This document shows, piece by piece, positions 1 through 8,046 of a DNA stretch of 12,246 nt. The notes under the pieces were generated by a model, which saw only the letters and a list, made by a program, of their open reading frames with translations, was not told the DNA's origin and searched no databases. Source of the stretch: DATLFS01 sp035540935 (lineage in GTDB: Bacteria > Actinomycetota > CADDZG01 > WHSQ01). Numbering within the stretch: position 1 is the stretch's first letter; each line of letters starts with the position of its first letter. The stretch spans positions 1 through 12,246 of the forward strand of contig DATLFS010000065.1 of assembly GCA_035540935.1 (NCBI GenBank). The letters run 5' to 3'. The position numbers were made by a program, and so were the translations under genes.

Positions 1-54
1 CGAGCGTCCTGCGGCGCGGAAGCCTCACGCCGGGAGCGTATGCGCGAACGCGAA

Positions 55-83
55 CGGGCCCCGGCAGCGACTGCCGGGACCCG
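55..83 (-). terminator. Hairpin behind the LPXTG-protein gene, probable terminator
   Basis: Arms 55-67 and 71-83 pair around a CGA loop at 68-70. The inner 8 bp and outer 4 bp are perfect, with one mismatch (C59/A79). It starts 16 bases after the stop of the minus-strand gene that ends at 99. No T-run follows on the minus strand, so it would be a U-less GC-rich terminator, which is common in high-GC bacteria, or it could serve a gene arriving from the left. The rest of 1-98 holds nothing else I can support. Confidence 0.55.
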
Positions 84-98
84 CGTTGCGTGGATCGG

Positions 99-932
99 TT
101 AGTGGCGGCGACGCAGAGGGAGCAGCCGGGGCCGCGCCCTCAAGACCAGGAGCCCACCGGCGATCAGAGCCGCGGCCACCGCCAGCCAGACGACGGTGCC
201 GGTGCCGCCCGTGAAGGGCAGCGGCGCGCCGAGGACCGTCGCCCTGCGCTCCTGCGCCGCAACTGCGGGCGCCACCTCGGCCACTTCGACCGCCTCGACG
301 GCGGCGTCGGCGACCACGGTCGTCCCCAGAACGTCACTCGTCGAGCCTCCGCCGGTGCCACCCGCGACGGCGTTGCTACCGCCGGTGCCCGAAGTCGGGA
401 TCTGCGACGACACACCCGACGCCTCGACCTCGTCCTCGTCGCAGTCGCCCTTCATGTGGCCGAGCTTCTTGCCCTTTCCGCTGCTCGCCTGGGCGGGCAG
501 ATCCTTCGGGCAGGCCTTCGGCTCCTTCGGCTTCTCGGGGCCGCCGCAGTTACCGTTGTTGTCGTCCTCGAAGTCGGTGTCGTTGCCGCAGCCGTTGTTG
601 CCGTCCTGGTCCCACTGGTACTCGCCGCCGGAACCACCCGGCTTGTCGGCGCCGCCGTTCTCCATGCCGTCGGGGTCCGAAGGGCTCTTCCCCTGCTGGT
701 CGTCGGCAGGACCGGGGTTCTGCTCGCGGGAGTTACCGGATGGGTGCTGCGACTGCGGGTCCGGCGCCGGCTTGCCGCCGCCCTTCTGCCCGGCCTTCCC
801 GGTCGTCTGGCCGCTCTTCGGGCCGCCTGCGTGACCGCTCTTGTGGTGGGCTCCCGCCACTCCGGTCAGGGAGAGGATCAGGAACATCGAGAAAAGCACT
901 ACCAGAACACTCGAGCTACCTCTACGCGACAT
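99..932 (-). CDS. Secreted Asp/Asn/Gly- and Lys-rich protein with LPXTG cell-wall anchor
   Basis: Predicted surface protein of 277 aa. Residues 1-28 form a signal peptide (basic MSRR start, hydrophobic stretch about 9-25, likely cleavage after AGA28). The C-terminus is a textbook sorting signal: LPFTG at 238-242, a hydrophobic segment about 246-265, then an Arg-rich tail. A sortase would cut between T241 and G242 and attach the protein to the peptidoglycan; no sortase gene lies in the window. The mature part is low-complexity: a Gly/Pro/Lys region (30-100), an Asp/Asn/Gly segment (about 105-131) with Cys at 115 and 129 that resembles acidic calcium-binding loops, further Cys at 141 and 164, a Gly/Ser/Thr stretch (180-205) and an Ala/Val/Glu stretch (207-227). 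About 15 lysines lie in the exposed part. The start is supported by AGGGAG six bases upstream. The function is unknown; a structural or adhesive wall protein is a guess. Confidence 0.8.
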   Translation of the reverse strand: MSRRGSSSVLVVLFSMFLILSLTGVAGAHHKSGHAGGPKSGQTTGKAGQKGGGKPAPDPQSQHPSGNSREQNPGPADDQQGKSPSDPDGMENGGADKPGGSGGEYQWDQDGNNGCGNDTDFEDDNNGNCGGPEKPKEPKACPKDLPAQASSGKGKKLGHMKGDCDEDEVEASGVSSQIPTSGTGGSNAVAGGTGGGSTSDVLGTTVVADAAVEAVEVAEVAPAVAAQERRATVLGAPLPFTGGTGTVVWLAVAAALIAGGLLVLRARPRLLPLRRRH

Positions 933-936
933 CGTT

Positions 937-944
937 CTCTCCCT
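937..944 (-). promoter_or_regulatory. Shine-Dalgarno of the LPXTG-protein gene
   Basis: AGGGAGAG on the minus strand; the AGGGAG core (939-944) ends six bases before the ATG at 932-930. It selects this ATG as the start. Confidence 0.65.
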
Positions 945-957
945 GGATCGGCACCCG

Positions 958-984
958 ATTTAGTTGAGGCTGACGCTCCGTCAT
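958..984 (-). promoter_or_regulatory. Weak candidate promoter of the LPXTG-protein gene
   Basis: On the minus strand ATGACG (984-979) and CTAAAT (963-958) are separated by 15 bases and would give a leader of about 20 bases that includes the Shine-Dalgarno. The -35 match is partial and the spacer is short, so this is only a candidate. The gene could equally be read through from secA. Confidence 0.22.
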
Positions 985-1033
985 TCGTTCCTCACGGAAC
1001 GACGCGGTAGTTCCCGCATCGCGGGAGCGGGAA
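985..1033 (-). terminator. Two small hairpins behind secA, possible terminator or processing site
   Basis: In the 132-base gap after secA, 985-991 pairs with 996-1002 (7 bp, loop TCAC). Nearer secA, 1012-1017 pairs with 1021-1026 (6 bp, loop ATC). An alternative 7-bp pairing, 1011-1017 with 1027-1033, uses the same left arm, so two folds compete. There is no T-run. These may terminate secA transcription or only weaken read-through into the LPXTG-protein gene. Confidence 0.35.
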
Positions 1034-1064
1034 ACCGAAAACTGGGAAATCGCCGGATTTGTCG

Positions 1065-3803
<2,739 letters not shown>

Positions 3804-3812
3804 GAGCCTCCC

Positions 3813-3818
3813 ATTATG
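3813..3818 (-). promoter_or_regulatory. Candidate -10 element of secA
   Basis: CATAAT on the minus strand ends nine bases before the secA ATG. If used, transcription would start within about three bases of the ATG, and the GGGAGG between them would not be in the mRNA. No -35 is visible because that position is occupied by a GC-rich hairpin. Read-through from the response regulator gene with GGGAGG acting as Shine-Dalgarno is the alternative. Confidence 0.3.
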
Positions 3819-3845
3819 CCGCCGGCGCGCGGCCGCGCCGACGGC
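3818..3845 (-). terminator. Strong GC hairpin between response regulator and secA
   Basis: Arms 3818-3829 and 3834-3845 pair over 12 positions with one mismatch (C3822/A3841) and a four-base loop at 3830-3833. It begins directly after the response-regulator stop codon (3850-3848) and ends at the candidate secA -10 element. No T-run follows. It could terminate or attenuate response-regulator transcription, or be a protein-binding site in the secA promoter. Confidence 0.45.
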
Positions 3846-3847
3846 CG

Positions 3848-4558
3848 CTACTGGATCTCGAGGAGCTTCTCGCGCACCGCGTACACGACCGCCTCCATCC
3901 GAGAGTGCAGGTGGAGCTTCTCGAGGATGTTGCGGACGTGGTTCTTCACCGTGTTCTCGCTGATGAAGAGCTCGGCGCCGATGTCCCGGTTGTTCATCCC
4001 TTTGGCGACGAGCTTAAGCACCTGCAGCTCGCGGTCGGTGAGCCGCGGCCCCGGCACCTGCTCGCGTTCGTCGCGTCGCTTGACCATCGTCGCGAACTCG
4101 GTCAGGAGCTTGCTGGCCATCGACGGTGAGATCAACGACTGCCCCGCGTGGACGGAGCGGATCGCGTCCGCCATCTCGTCGATCGGCATCTCCTTGAGCA
4201 GGTAGCCGGAAGCGCCTGCCTTGATCGCCTCGTAGAGGTCGCTCTCGTCGTCCGAGACGGTGAGCATCACGACCTTCGTCGAGGGCGAAGTGTCCTTGAT
4301 CACCTGGGTCGCGTCGATCCCGGTGCGCTTGGGCATGCGGACGTCCATGAGCACGACATCGGGGGTGGATTCCTCGGCCCGCACGATCGCCTCGTCGCCG
4401 TCGCCGGCCTCGCCGACGACCTCGATGTCTTCCTCGGGCTCGAGGACCGTCTTCAGCCCGACCCGCACCGTGGCGTGGTCGTCGACGATGAGGACGCGGA
4501 TGGGATCCCGCGCCGTCGGGGTCTCGCCGGGGATCTTCTTGGGGGCGTCGCTGCCCAT
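3848..4558 (-). CDS. NarL/FixJ-family response regulator (LuxR-type HTH), orphan
   Basis: DNA-binding response regulator of 236 aa. The receiver domain spans about 20-138: acidic pair D26/D27, phospho-acceptor D72 in VVLMDVRMP, switch threonine T100 and conserved lysine K122. A short linker (about 140-168) leads to a LuxR-type helix-turn-helix at about 169-232, with the typical LTDRELQVL and SENTVKNHVRNILEKL stretches. All phosphorylation residues are intact, so it should be controlled by a sensor kinase, but no kinase gene lies nearby. An 18-residue N-terminal extension precedes the receiver. The ATG has AGGA nine bases upstream. It lies between comF and secA, where mycobacteria carry the hibernation factor gene (Rv3241c). 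Its targets cannot be inferred. A palindrome in its own upstream region could be an autoregulatory site. Confidence 0.93.
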   Translation of the reverse strand: MGSDAPKKIPGETPTARDPIRVLIVDDHATVRVGLKTVLEPEEDIEVVGEAGDGDEAIVRAEESTPDVVLMDVRMPKRTGIDATQVIKDTSPSTKVVMLTVSDDESDLYEAIKAGASGYLLKEMPIDEMADAIRSVHAGQSLISPSMASKLLTEFATMVKRRDEREQVPGPRLTDRELQVLKLVAKGMNNRDIGAELFISENTVKNHVRNILEKLHLHSRMEAVVYAVREKLLEIQ

Positions 4559-4604
4559 CGAGCTGCCGTCCTCTGCCGGTTTCGTCCGTTTCGGGTCTTT
4601 CCGC

Positions 4605-4622
4605 AGTCTAGTGCCGCACTAG
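4605..4622 (-). promoter_or_regulatory. Palindrome overlapping a candidate -10 upstream of the response regulator
   Basis: CTAGTGC-C-GCACTAG at 4608-4622 is a perfect inverted repeat with 7-bp arms and a single central base. On the minus strand it overlaps a TAnnnT-type hexamer TAGACT (4610-4605), which would give a leader of about 40 bases before the ATG at 4558. The position suits an operator. No -35 is evident. A hairpin behind comF, which ends at 4647, is the other reading, but no T-run follows. Confidence 0.3.
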
Positions 4623-4646
4623 CCGGAAAACCCTAAGCAGTTCGTA

Positions 4647-5267
4647 CTAGTAGGTCGCCGGCGTGCGGCAGGCGACGATCAGCTCGACCCGGCGCGTCCC
4701 GGCGCGCCGCAGCGCGGCCGCGCAGGCGGCGGCGGTCGCGCCGGTCGTTACGACGTCGTCGACGAGGGCGATGCGCGCCGGCGCCGGGGCCGAGATGAAC
4801 GCGCCCCGCAGGTTCTCCCGGCGCGCCGTGGCGGAGAGACCCACCTGGTCGTCGACCGGCCGGGCCCGGCTCAGCAGCGGCAGCACCTCCAGGCCGAGAC
4901 GCCGCCCCACCTCTCGGGCGAGGAGGGCACCGTGGTCGAAGCCGCGCCGCCGCACGTCGTCGCGGCGCGCCGGAACGAAGGTGAGGGCGTCTGCGGCCGA
5001 GCCCTCCCGCCACACGGCTTGGGCCGCCGCGGCGGCCAGAGGATCGGCGCATCCCCGGCGCCCCCTCTCCTTCAGTGCGAGTACGACCGCCCGTCCCGGA
5101 CCCTCGTACGACCAGGCGGCGTGAACGGCGGCCATGCCGGGGGGGTCGGGACCCGGCGGAGCCGGCAGCGCGCCAGCGGCACACGTCGGACACAGGGGCG
5201 GACCGTCCCTCCGGCAGATGACACACCGGTCGCCGAGGACGGCCGCCGCGCGGTTTGCGATTCGCAC
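4647..5267 (-). CDS. comF: ComF-family amidophosphoribosyltransferase-like protein
   Basis: Homologue of ComF/GntX, cytosolic proteins with a zinc finger fused to a type I phosphoribosyltransferase fold. ComF is needed for DNA uptake in naturally competent bacteria, but the family is widespread and its reaction is not settled. The 206-aa product has four Cys (15, 18, 26, 29) in two CxxC pairs, the Y54-E-G-P-G stretch, the ComF-typical RRGFDH (107-112), and the PRPP-binding motif LVDDVVTTGAT (168-178) with both acidic residues and the TTGAT loop. The start is GTG at 5267; a TAAGGT hexamer (5279-5274) just upstream could be a -10 giving a leaderless mRNA, or its AAGG a weak Shine-Dalgarno. A comF-like gene near secA matches the mycobacterial order (Rv3242c). 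No other competence genes are in view, so a role in DNA uptake is not supported here. Confidence 0.9.
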   Translation of the reverse strand: MRIANRAAAVLGDRCVICRRDGPPLCPTCAAGALPAPPGPDPPGMAAVHAAWSYEGPGRAVVLALKERGRRGCADPLAAAAAQAVWREGSAADALTFVPARRDDVRRRGFDHGALLAREVGRRLGLEVLPLLSRARPVDDQVGLSATARRENLRGAFISAPAPARIALVDDVVTTGATAAACAAALRRAGTRRVELIVACRTPATY

Positions 5268-5273
5268 ACGCCG

Positions 5274-5279
5274 ACCTTA
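5274..5279 (-). promoter_or_regulatory. Candidate -10 element of comF (leaderless type)
   Basis: TAAGGT on the minus strand is followed by six bases and then the GTG start codon. That fits the TAnnnT-N(6-7)-RTG arrangement of leaderless actinobacterial genes. No -35 is evident. AAGG within it could instead act as a weak Shine-Dalgarno. Confidence 0.3.
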
Positions 5280-5321
5280 GGTTCGGGCTGTGACGCTTCG
5301 TCCCCTCGGGTAGACGGAGCC

Positions 5322-5339
5322 GGCGCCGCCGGCGGCGCC
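5322..5339. repeat. 18-bp perfect palindrome between divergent comF and mscS
   Basis: GGCGCCGCCGGCGGCGCC equals its own reverse complement. It lies in the 114-base spacer between the divergent starts at 5267 and 5382, so it could be a shared operator. It is pure G+C, and such palindromes can arise by chance in GC-rich DNA. Confidence 0.4.
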
Positions 5340-5365
5340 TCGACCGCAGCCCCCATCCGCATGCG

Positions 5366-5373
5366 AGGGAGGA
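5366..5373 (+). promoter_or_regulatory. Shine-Dalgarno that sets the mscS-like start
   Basis: AGGGAGGA ends eight bases before GTG 5382. The frame is open far upstream, through the comF antisense, but this site and the homology to MscS proteins place the start here. ATG 5361 in the same frame lies ahead of this site and has no comparable one. Confidence 0.65.
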
Positions 5374-5381
5374 ATCGAGCC

Positions 5382-6275
5382 GTGTCGTGGGACCGCTTCG
5401 TGGAGTGGCTCGGCGAGAACCAGGAGGCGGTGATCGCCGGCGCCTTGCGGCTGGTCGTCGTGCTCGTCGCCGCCTACGTTCTCACGCGCGTCCTGCGACG
5501 CCTGGTGCAGCGGGTGCAGAACAAGGTTGCGGAGCACACGACGCCGATACGGACGCTGCAACGAACCGAGACGCTCACGCGCGTGCTGTCTTCGGCCGGC
5601 ATCGTCGTGATCTGGACGATCGCCCTCTTCATGGCGCTCCAAACCCTCGGGTTCAACCTCGCCCCGCTGCTCGCAGGAGTCGGGATCGTCGGTCTCGCGG
5701 TCGGCTTCGGCGCGCAGAACCTGGTGCGCGACGTCGTCACCGGCTTCTTCATCCTGCTCGAGGACCAGTACGGGGTCGGCGACATCGTGGAGGTGAACCA
5801 GATCGCGTCGGGGAAGGTCGAGCAGCTGACTCTCCGCGTGACCGGCCTACGCGGGCTCGACGGCACCATGCACTACCTGCCGAACGGCAGCATCACGCAT
5901 GTGGCGAATCGCTCGAAGGACTGGGCGCGCGCCGTGGTCGACGTCGGCGTGGGGTACGGCGAGGACCCGGACGTCGTCCGTCGGGTCCTCGAAAGTGTGA
6001 TGGCCGAAGCCAAGGAGTCGAGCGACCTCGCGCGGAAGCTCTACTCGACGCCCGAGGTCCTGGGCGTGGAGATGCTGGGCGAGTACGAGGTCGTATGGCG
6101 CATCACCGCCGAGGTCAAGCCGGGGCGTCAGTGGGAAGTGGCGAGGGCGCTGCGCGAGCGGATCAAGGTGGCTTTCGACGAGAACAAGATCGAGATCCCG
6201 TTCCCGCACCGCGTGATGATCTCCGCCGACACCCGCGGCGACGGAGCGCGGCGGCAGGGCCGGCCGAGCGAGTGA
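5382..6275 (+). CDS. MscS-family small-conductance mechanosensitive channel
   Basis: Inner-membrane channel that opens under membrane tension and releases solutes during hypo-osmotic shock. With the GTG start at 5382 the protein has 297 aa, close to the size of E. coli MscS (286). Three membrane segments are visible: about 16-35, 69-90 and the pore helix 93-127. The pore helix carries the Gly/Ala-rich family signature (GVGIVGLAVGFGAQNLVRD, 99-117). The beta domain follows (130-180) with YLPNGSITHVAN (165-176), then the alpha/beta cytosolic vestibule (about 185-278) ending in the family's IPFP (272-275) and a basic Gly/Arg-rich tail. The next gene starts 10 bases downstream with its Shine-Dalgarno touching this stop codon, so the two form an operon. 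Confidence 0.93.
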   Translation: MSWDRFVEWLGENQEAVIAGALRLVVVLVAAYVLTRVLRRLVQRVQNKVAEHTTPIRTLQRTETLTRVLSSAGIVVIWTIALFMALQTLGFNLAPLLAGVGIVGLAVGFGAQNLVRDVVTGFFILLEDQYGVGDIVEVNQIASGKVEQLTLRVTGLRGLDGTMHYLPNGSITHVANRSKDWARAVVDVGVGYGEDPDVVRRVLESVMAEAKESSDLARKLYSTPEVLGVEMLGEYEVVWRITAEVKPGRQWEVARALRERIKVAFDENKIEIPFPHRVMISADTRGDGARRQGRPSE

Positions 6276-6281
6276 GGAGGG
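6275..6281 (+). promoter_or_regulatory. Shine-Dalgarno of the DUF3237-like gene
   Basis: AGGAGGG begins in the last base of the mscS-like stop codon and ends four bases before GTG 6286. This indicates coupled expression of the two genes. Confidence 0.6.
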
Positions 6282-6285
6282 AACC

Positions 6286-6711
6286 GTGGAGGTAACGCAG
6301 ATCGCGGAAGTGAGCCTCACCTACACCGACCTCGAGACCGTCGATTTCGGCGCCGGCGGCCAGATCTACGGCTCGCTGGAGGGATCCGTCTCCGGAGACC
6401 GCCTGTCCGGCTCGCTGCGCCTGACGAATCTCGCGGCGCGGCGGCCCGACGACGTGAACGTGCCGACCCTGCGAGGCATCCTCACCACCGAAGACGGCGC
6501 TTCGGTGTGGGTCGAGCTGGACGGCATCGCCACGCTGCGAAGATCGGACGAGGCGCGCGTCTTCGTCACCTCATTCCGGATGCGATCGGGAGATGAGCGC
6601 TACTCGTGGGTCAACACGACCTTCGCCGTCCTCGAGGGGGTCCTCGACACCGTCGCGGTCGGAGGCGTCGCGCGAGGACGCGTCCACGAATGTGCGGCGT
6701 CTATCTCCTAG
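6286..6711 (+). CDS. DUF3237-like small beta-barrel protein
   Basis: A cytosolic protein of 141 aa without signal peptide or membrane segment. The pattern resembles the DUF3237 family, small lipocalin-like beta barrels of unknown function: an early Y-G-S-L-E-G-S-V-S-G stretch (28-37), a central TLRGILTTEDGASVWVELDG (about 61-80), then FVTSFRMRSGDERYSWVNTTFAVLEGVL (about 92-119), matching the family's 'F.T..RF..GD.RY.WLN' trend. This assignment comes from recalled family patterns, not a search. The start is GTG with AGGAGGG four bases upstream. It is co-transcribed with the channel gene, though no functional link is known. Its last 11 bases (6701-6711) overlap tail-to-tail with the lysyl-oxidase-like gene on the other strand. 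Confidence 0.75.
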   Translation: MEVTQIAEVSLTYTDLETVDFGAGGQIYGSLEGSVSGDRLSGSLRLTNLAARRPDDVNVPTLRGILTTEDGASVWVELDGIATLRRSDEARVFVTSFRMRSGDERYSWVNTTFAVLEGVLDTVAVGGVARGRVHECAASIS

Positions 6712-8005
6712 CGCGCGCTCCGGCTTCGACCACACGACGGGGGTCCCACGGATCACCGCCGTAGCCCCGCTCGACGATGCGAACGTCGTCGCCCTCGACG
6801 CGTAGGTAAGCGTACGAGGCGTTGTCCCTCTCGTTCGTCTCGCGGATGCGCCCCTCCGAGTCGACGGTGACGCGCAGGACGTAGTAGCCGTCGGGATCAC
6901 CGAGCACCGGCCGGGGGAACTCGACGTACTGCTCGAACCGCTGCCATTCGTAGAAGTCGCCCCACCCCGGCGACAAGCCCATGGAGGGCCGCGAGGTCGA
7001 GAAGCAGTCGCCCACATAGGCGTACTGCGTCGCCTGGAAGAACCTCCTCCAGTCGGCCATCCGCTCGTCCACCGGACAGGTGCCGACCTTCCGTCCCACG
7101 CTCGACGGGACGAGTACCACCCGGCGGGGGTGAGGGAAGGGCTCGTCATCGCTCGCGCCCTCGACGTGGAGCAACTCATACGTGAGATAGCCGGCGAAGT
7201 GCCAGTGCGTGTGGCTGCCGTGGAACTCGAACTGGCCGGCCTCGAGCTCACGCACGACGCGCGTCCCCCCGGAGTCGAGCAGGAGCTGGTAGGCGGGTTT
7301 CTGCGCGGGGGTGCCCTCGCCCGCCCGGGCTGAGATCGCGAAGACGCCGCGCCCCGCGTTCTCCGGTCCGGCCGAGAAGCGGAGGCAGCGCTTGGGCGTG
7401 TCGACCACGGAGTCGAGGGGCGAGCACGAGAGCGGCGTGACACCGGCTGCCGTGATGCCGGGGCCGTAGGTGGTGAGGGGGGCGGTGAACGTGAACTCGA
7501 AGGGCGGCACCGCCCTGAGGTTCGGGAGGAGAGCTCCGGACCTCTTCGATCGCTCGCTCTTCGGCTCCAGCTTCGCCCGGAGGCGGATCTTCCAATCCTG
7601 CACGCTGAGGGGCACGACGCGGGCGCGCCACGTGCCCGGGACCGCATCCTCGACGACGACCTCGTAGGTATAGGGGCCGGATGCCGACTCTCCGGCGACC
7701 TTGCCGTCGGGGCGGATCACCTGCAGCGCGAAGTCCTTCGTTCCGTTCTCCGGATCGTGGACGCCGTCGAGCACGAGGTCGAGCGCGACGCGCAGCCGGC
7801 CGCGGTCGCGGAGCTCGATCCGGTATTCGGGGCAGCGGCTCGGGTCGCACGCGTTCCGCGAGACGGAGCGATCCACGATCCTGGGGCCGGTCCAGAAGAC
7901 GGAGGCGCCGACGTCGAGCGACCCCACGAGGCGCGTGCCTGCGTCTGCACCGGCGGGAAGGCCCACGAGAGCCAGGAGGACGGCGAGGAGGGGGAAGCGT
8001 TTCAC
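6701..8005 (-). CDS. Exported lysyl oxidase-like copper amine oxidase
   Basis: Predicted extracellular enzyme of 434 aa; lysyl oxidases oxidise the epsilon-amino group of protein lysines to allysine, releasing H2O2 and ammonia. The signal peptide is residues 1-22 (likely cleavage after ADA22). Residues about 24-145 form a beta-rich region resembling pre-peptidase (PPC) domains. The C-terminal part (about 160-405) is lysyl-oxidase-like: copper site H265-T-H-W-H269 aligns with human HQHYH, K306 in GRKVGTC with human K320 in GHKASFC, and Y352 in GLSPGWGDFY with human Y355 in GLSPGCYDTY; K306 and Y352 would form the LTQ cofactor. The end (GYYVLRVTVDSEGRIRETNERDN) matches the animal PGNYILKVSVNP...ESDYTNN region. 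The start is GTG 8005, chosen because the signal peptide begins there; no Shine-Dalgarno is visible. It lies 41 bases behind ahcY and may be read through from it. The substrate is unknown. Confidence 0.85.
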   Translation of the reverse strand: MKRFPLLAVLLALVGLPAGADAGTRLVGSLDVGASVFWTGPRIVDRSVSRNACDPSRCPEYRIELRDRGRLRVALDLVLDGVHDPENGTKDFALQVIRPDGKVAGESASGPYTYEVVVEDAVPGTWRARVVPLSVQDWKIRLRAKLEPKSERSKRSGALLPNLRAVPPFEFTFTAPLTTYGPGITAAGVTPLSCSPLDSVVDTPKRCLRFSAGPENAGRGVFAISARAGEGTPAQKPAYQLLLDSGGTRVVRELEAGQFEFHGSHTHWHFAGYLTYELLHVEGASDDEPFPHPRRVVLVPSSVGRKVGTCPVDERMADWRRFFQATQYAYVGDCFSTSRPSMGLSPGWGDFYEWQRFEQYVEFPRPVLGDPDGYYVLRVTVDSEGRIRETNERDNASYAYLRVEGDDVRIVERGYGGDPWDPRRVVEAGARARR

Positions 8006-8046
8006 CGAAGGGGTGTTCGCCGCTTGCGGACCCGAGTCCTGTCTGC

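Noticed and set aside
99..932. Asp/Asn/Gly and Gly/Ser/Thr stretches considered as tandem DNA repeats
   Set aside because: The protein is compositionally biased, but I see no regular DNA repeat unit of constant length.
90..1010. Plus-strand open frame of 306 aa opposite the LPXTG-protein gene
   Set aside because: The minus-strand frame has a signal peptide, a sorting signal and a Shine-Dalgarno; the plus-strand frame is Arg/Leu/Val-rich antisense and runs through the hairpins after secA.
4932..5381. Upstream extension of the MscS-like frame to 4932
   Set aside because: It is antisense to comF and low in complexity. The Shine-Dalgarno at 5366-5373 and MscS homology support GTG 5382.
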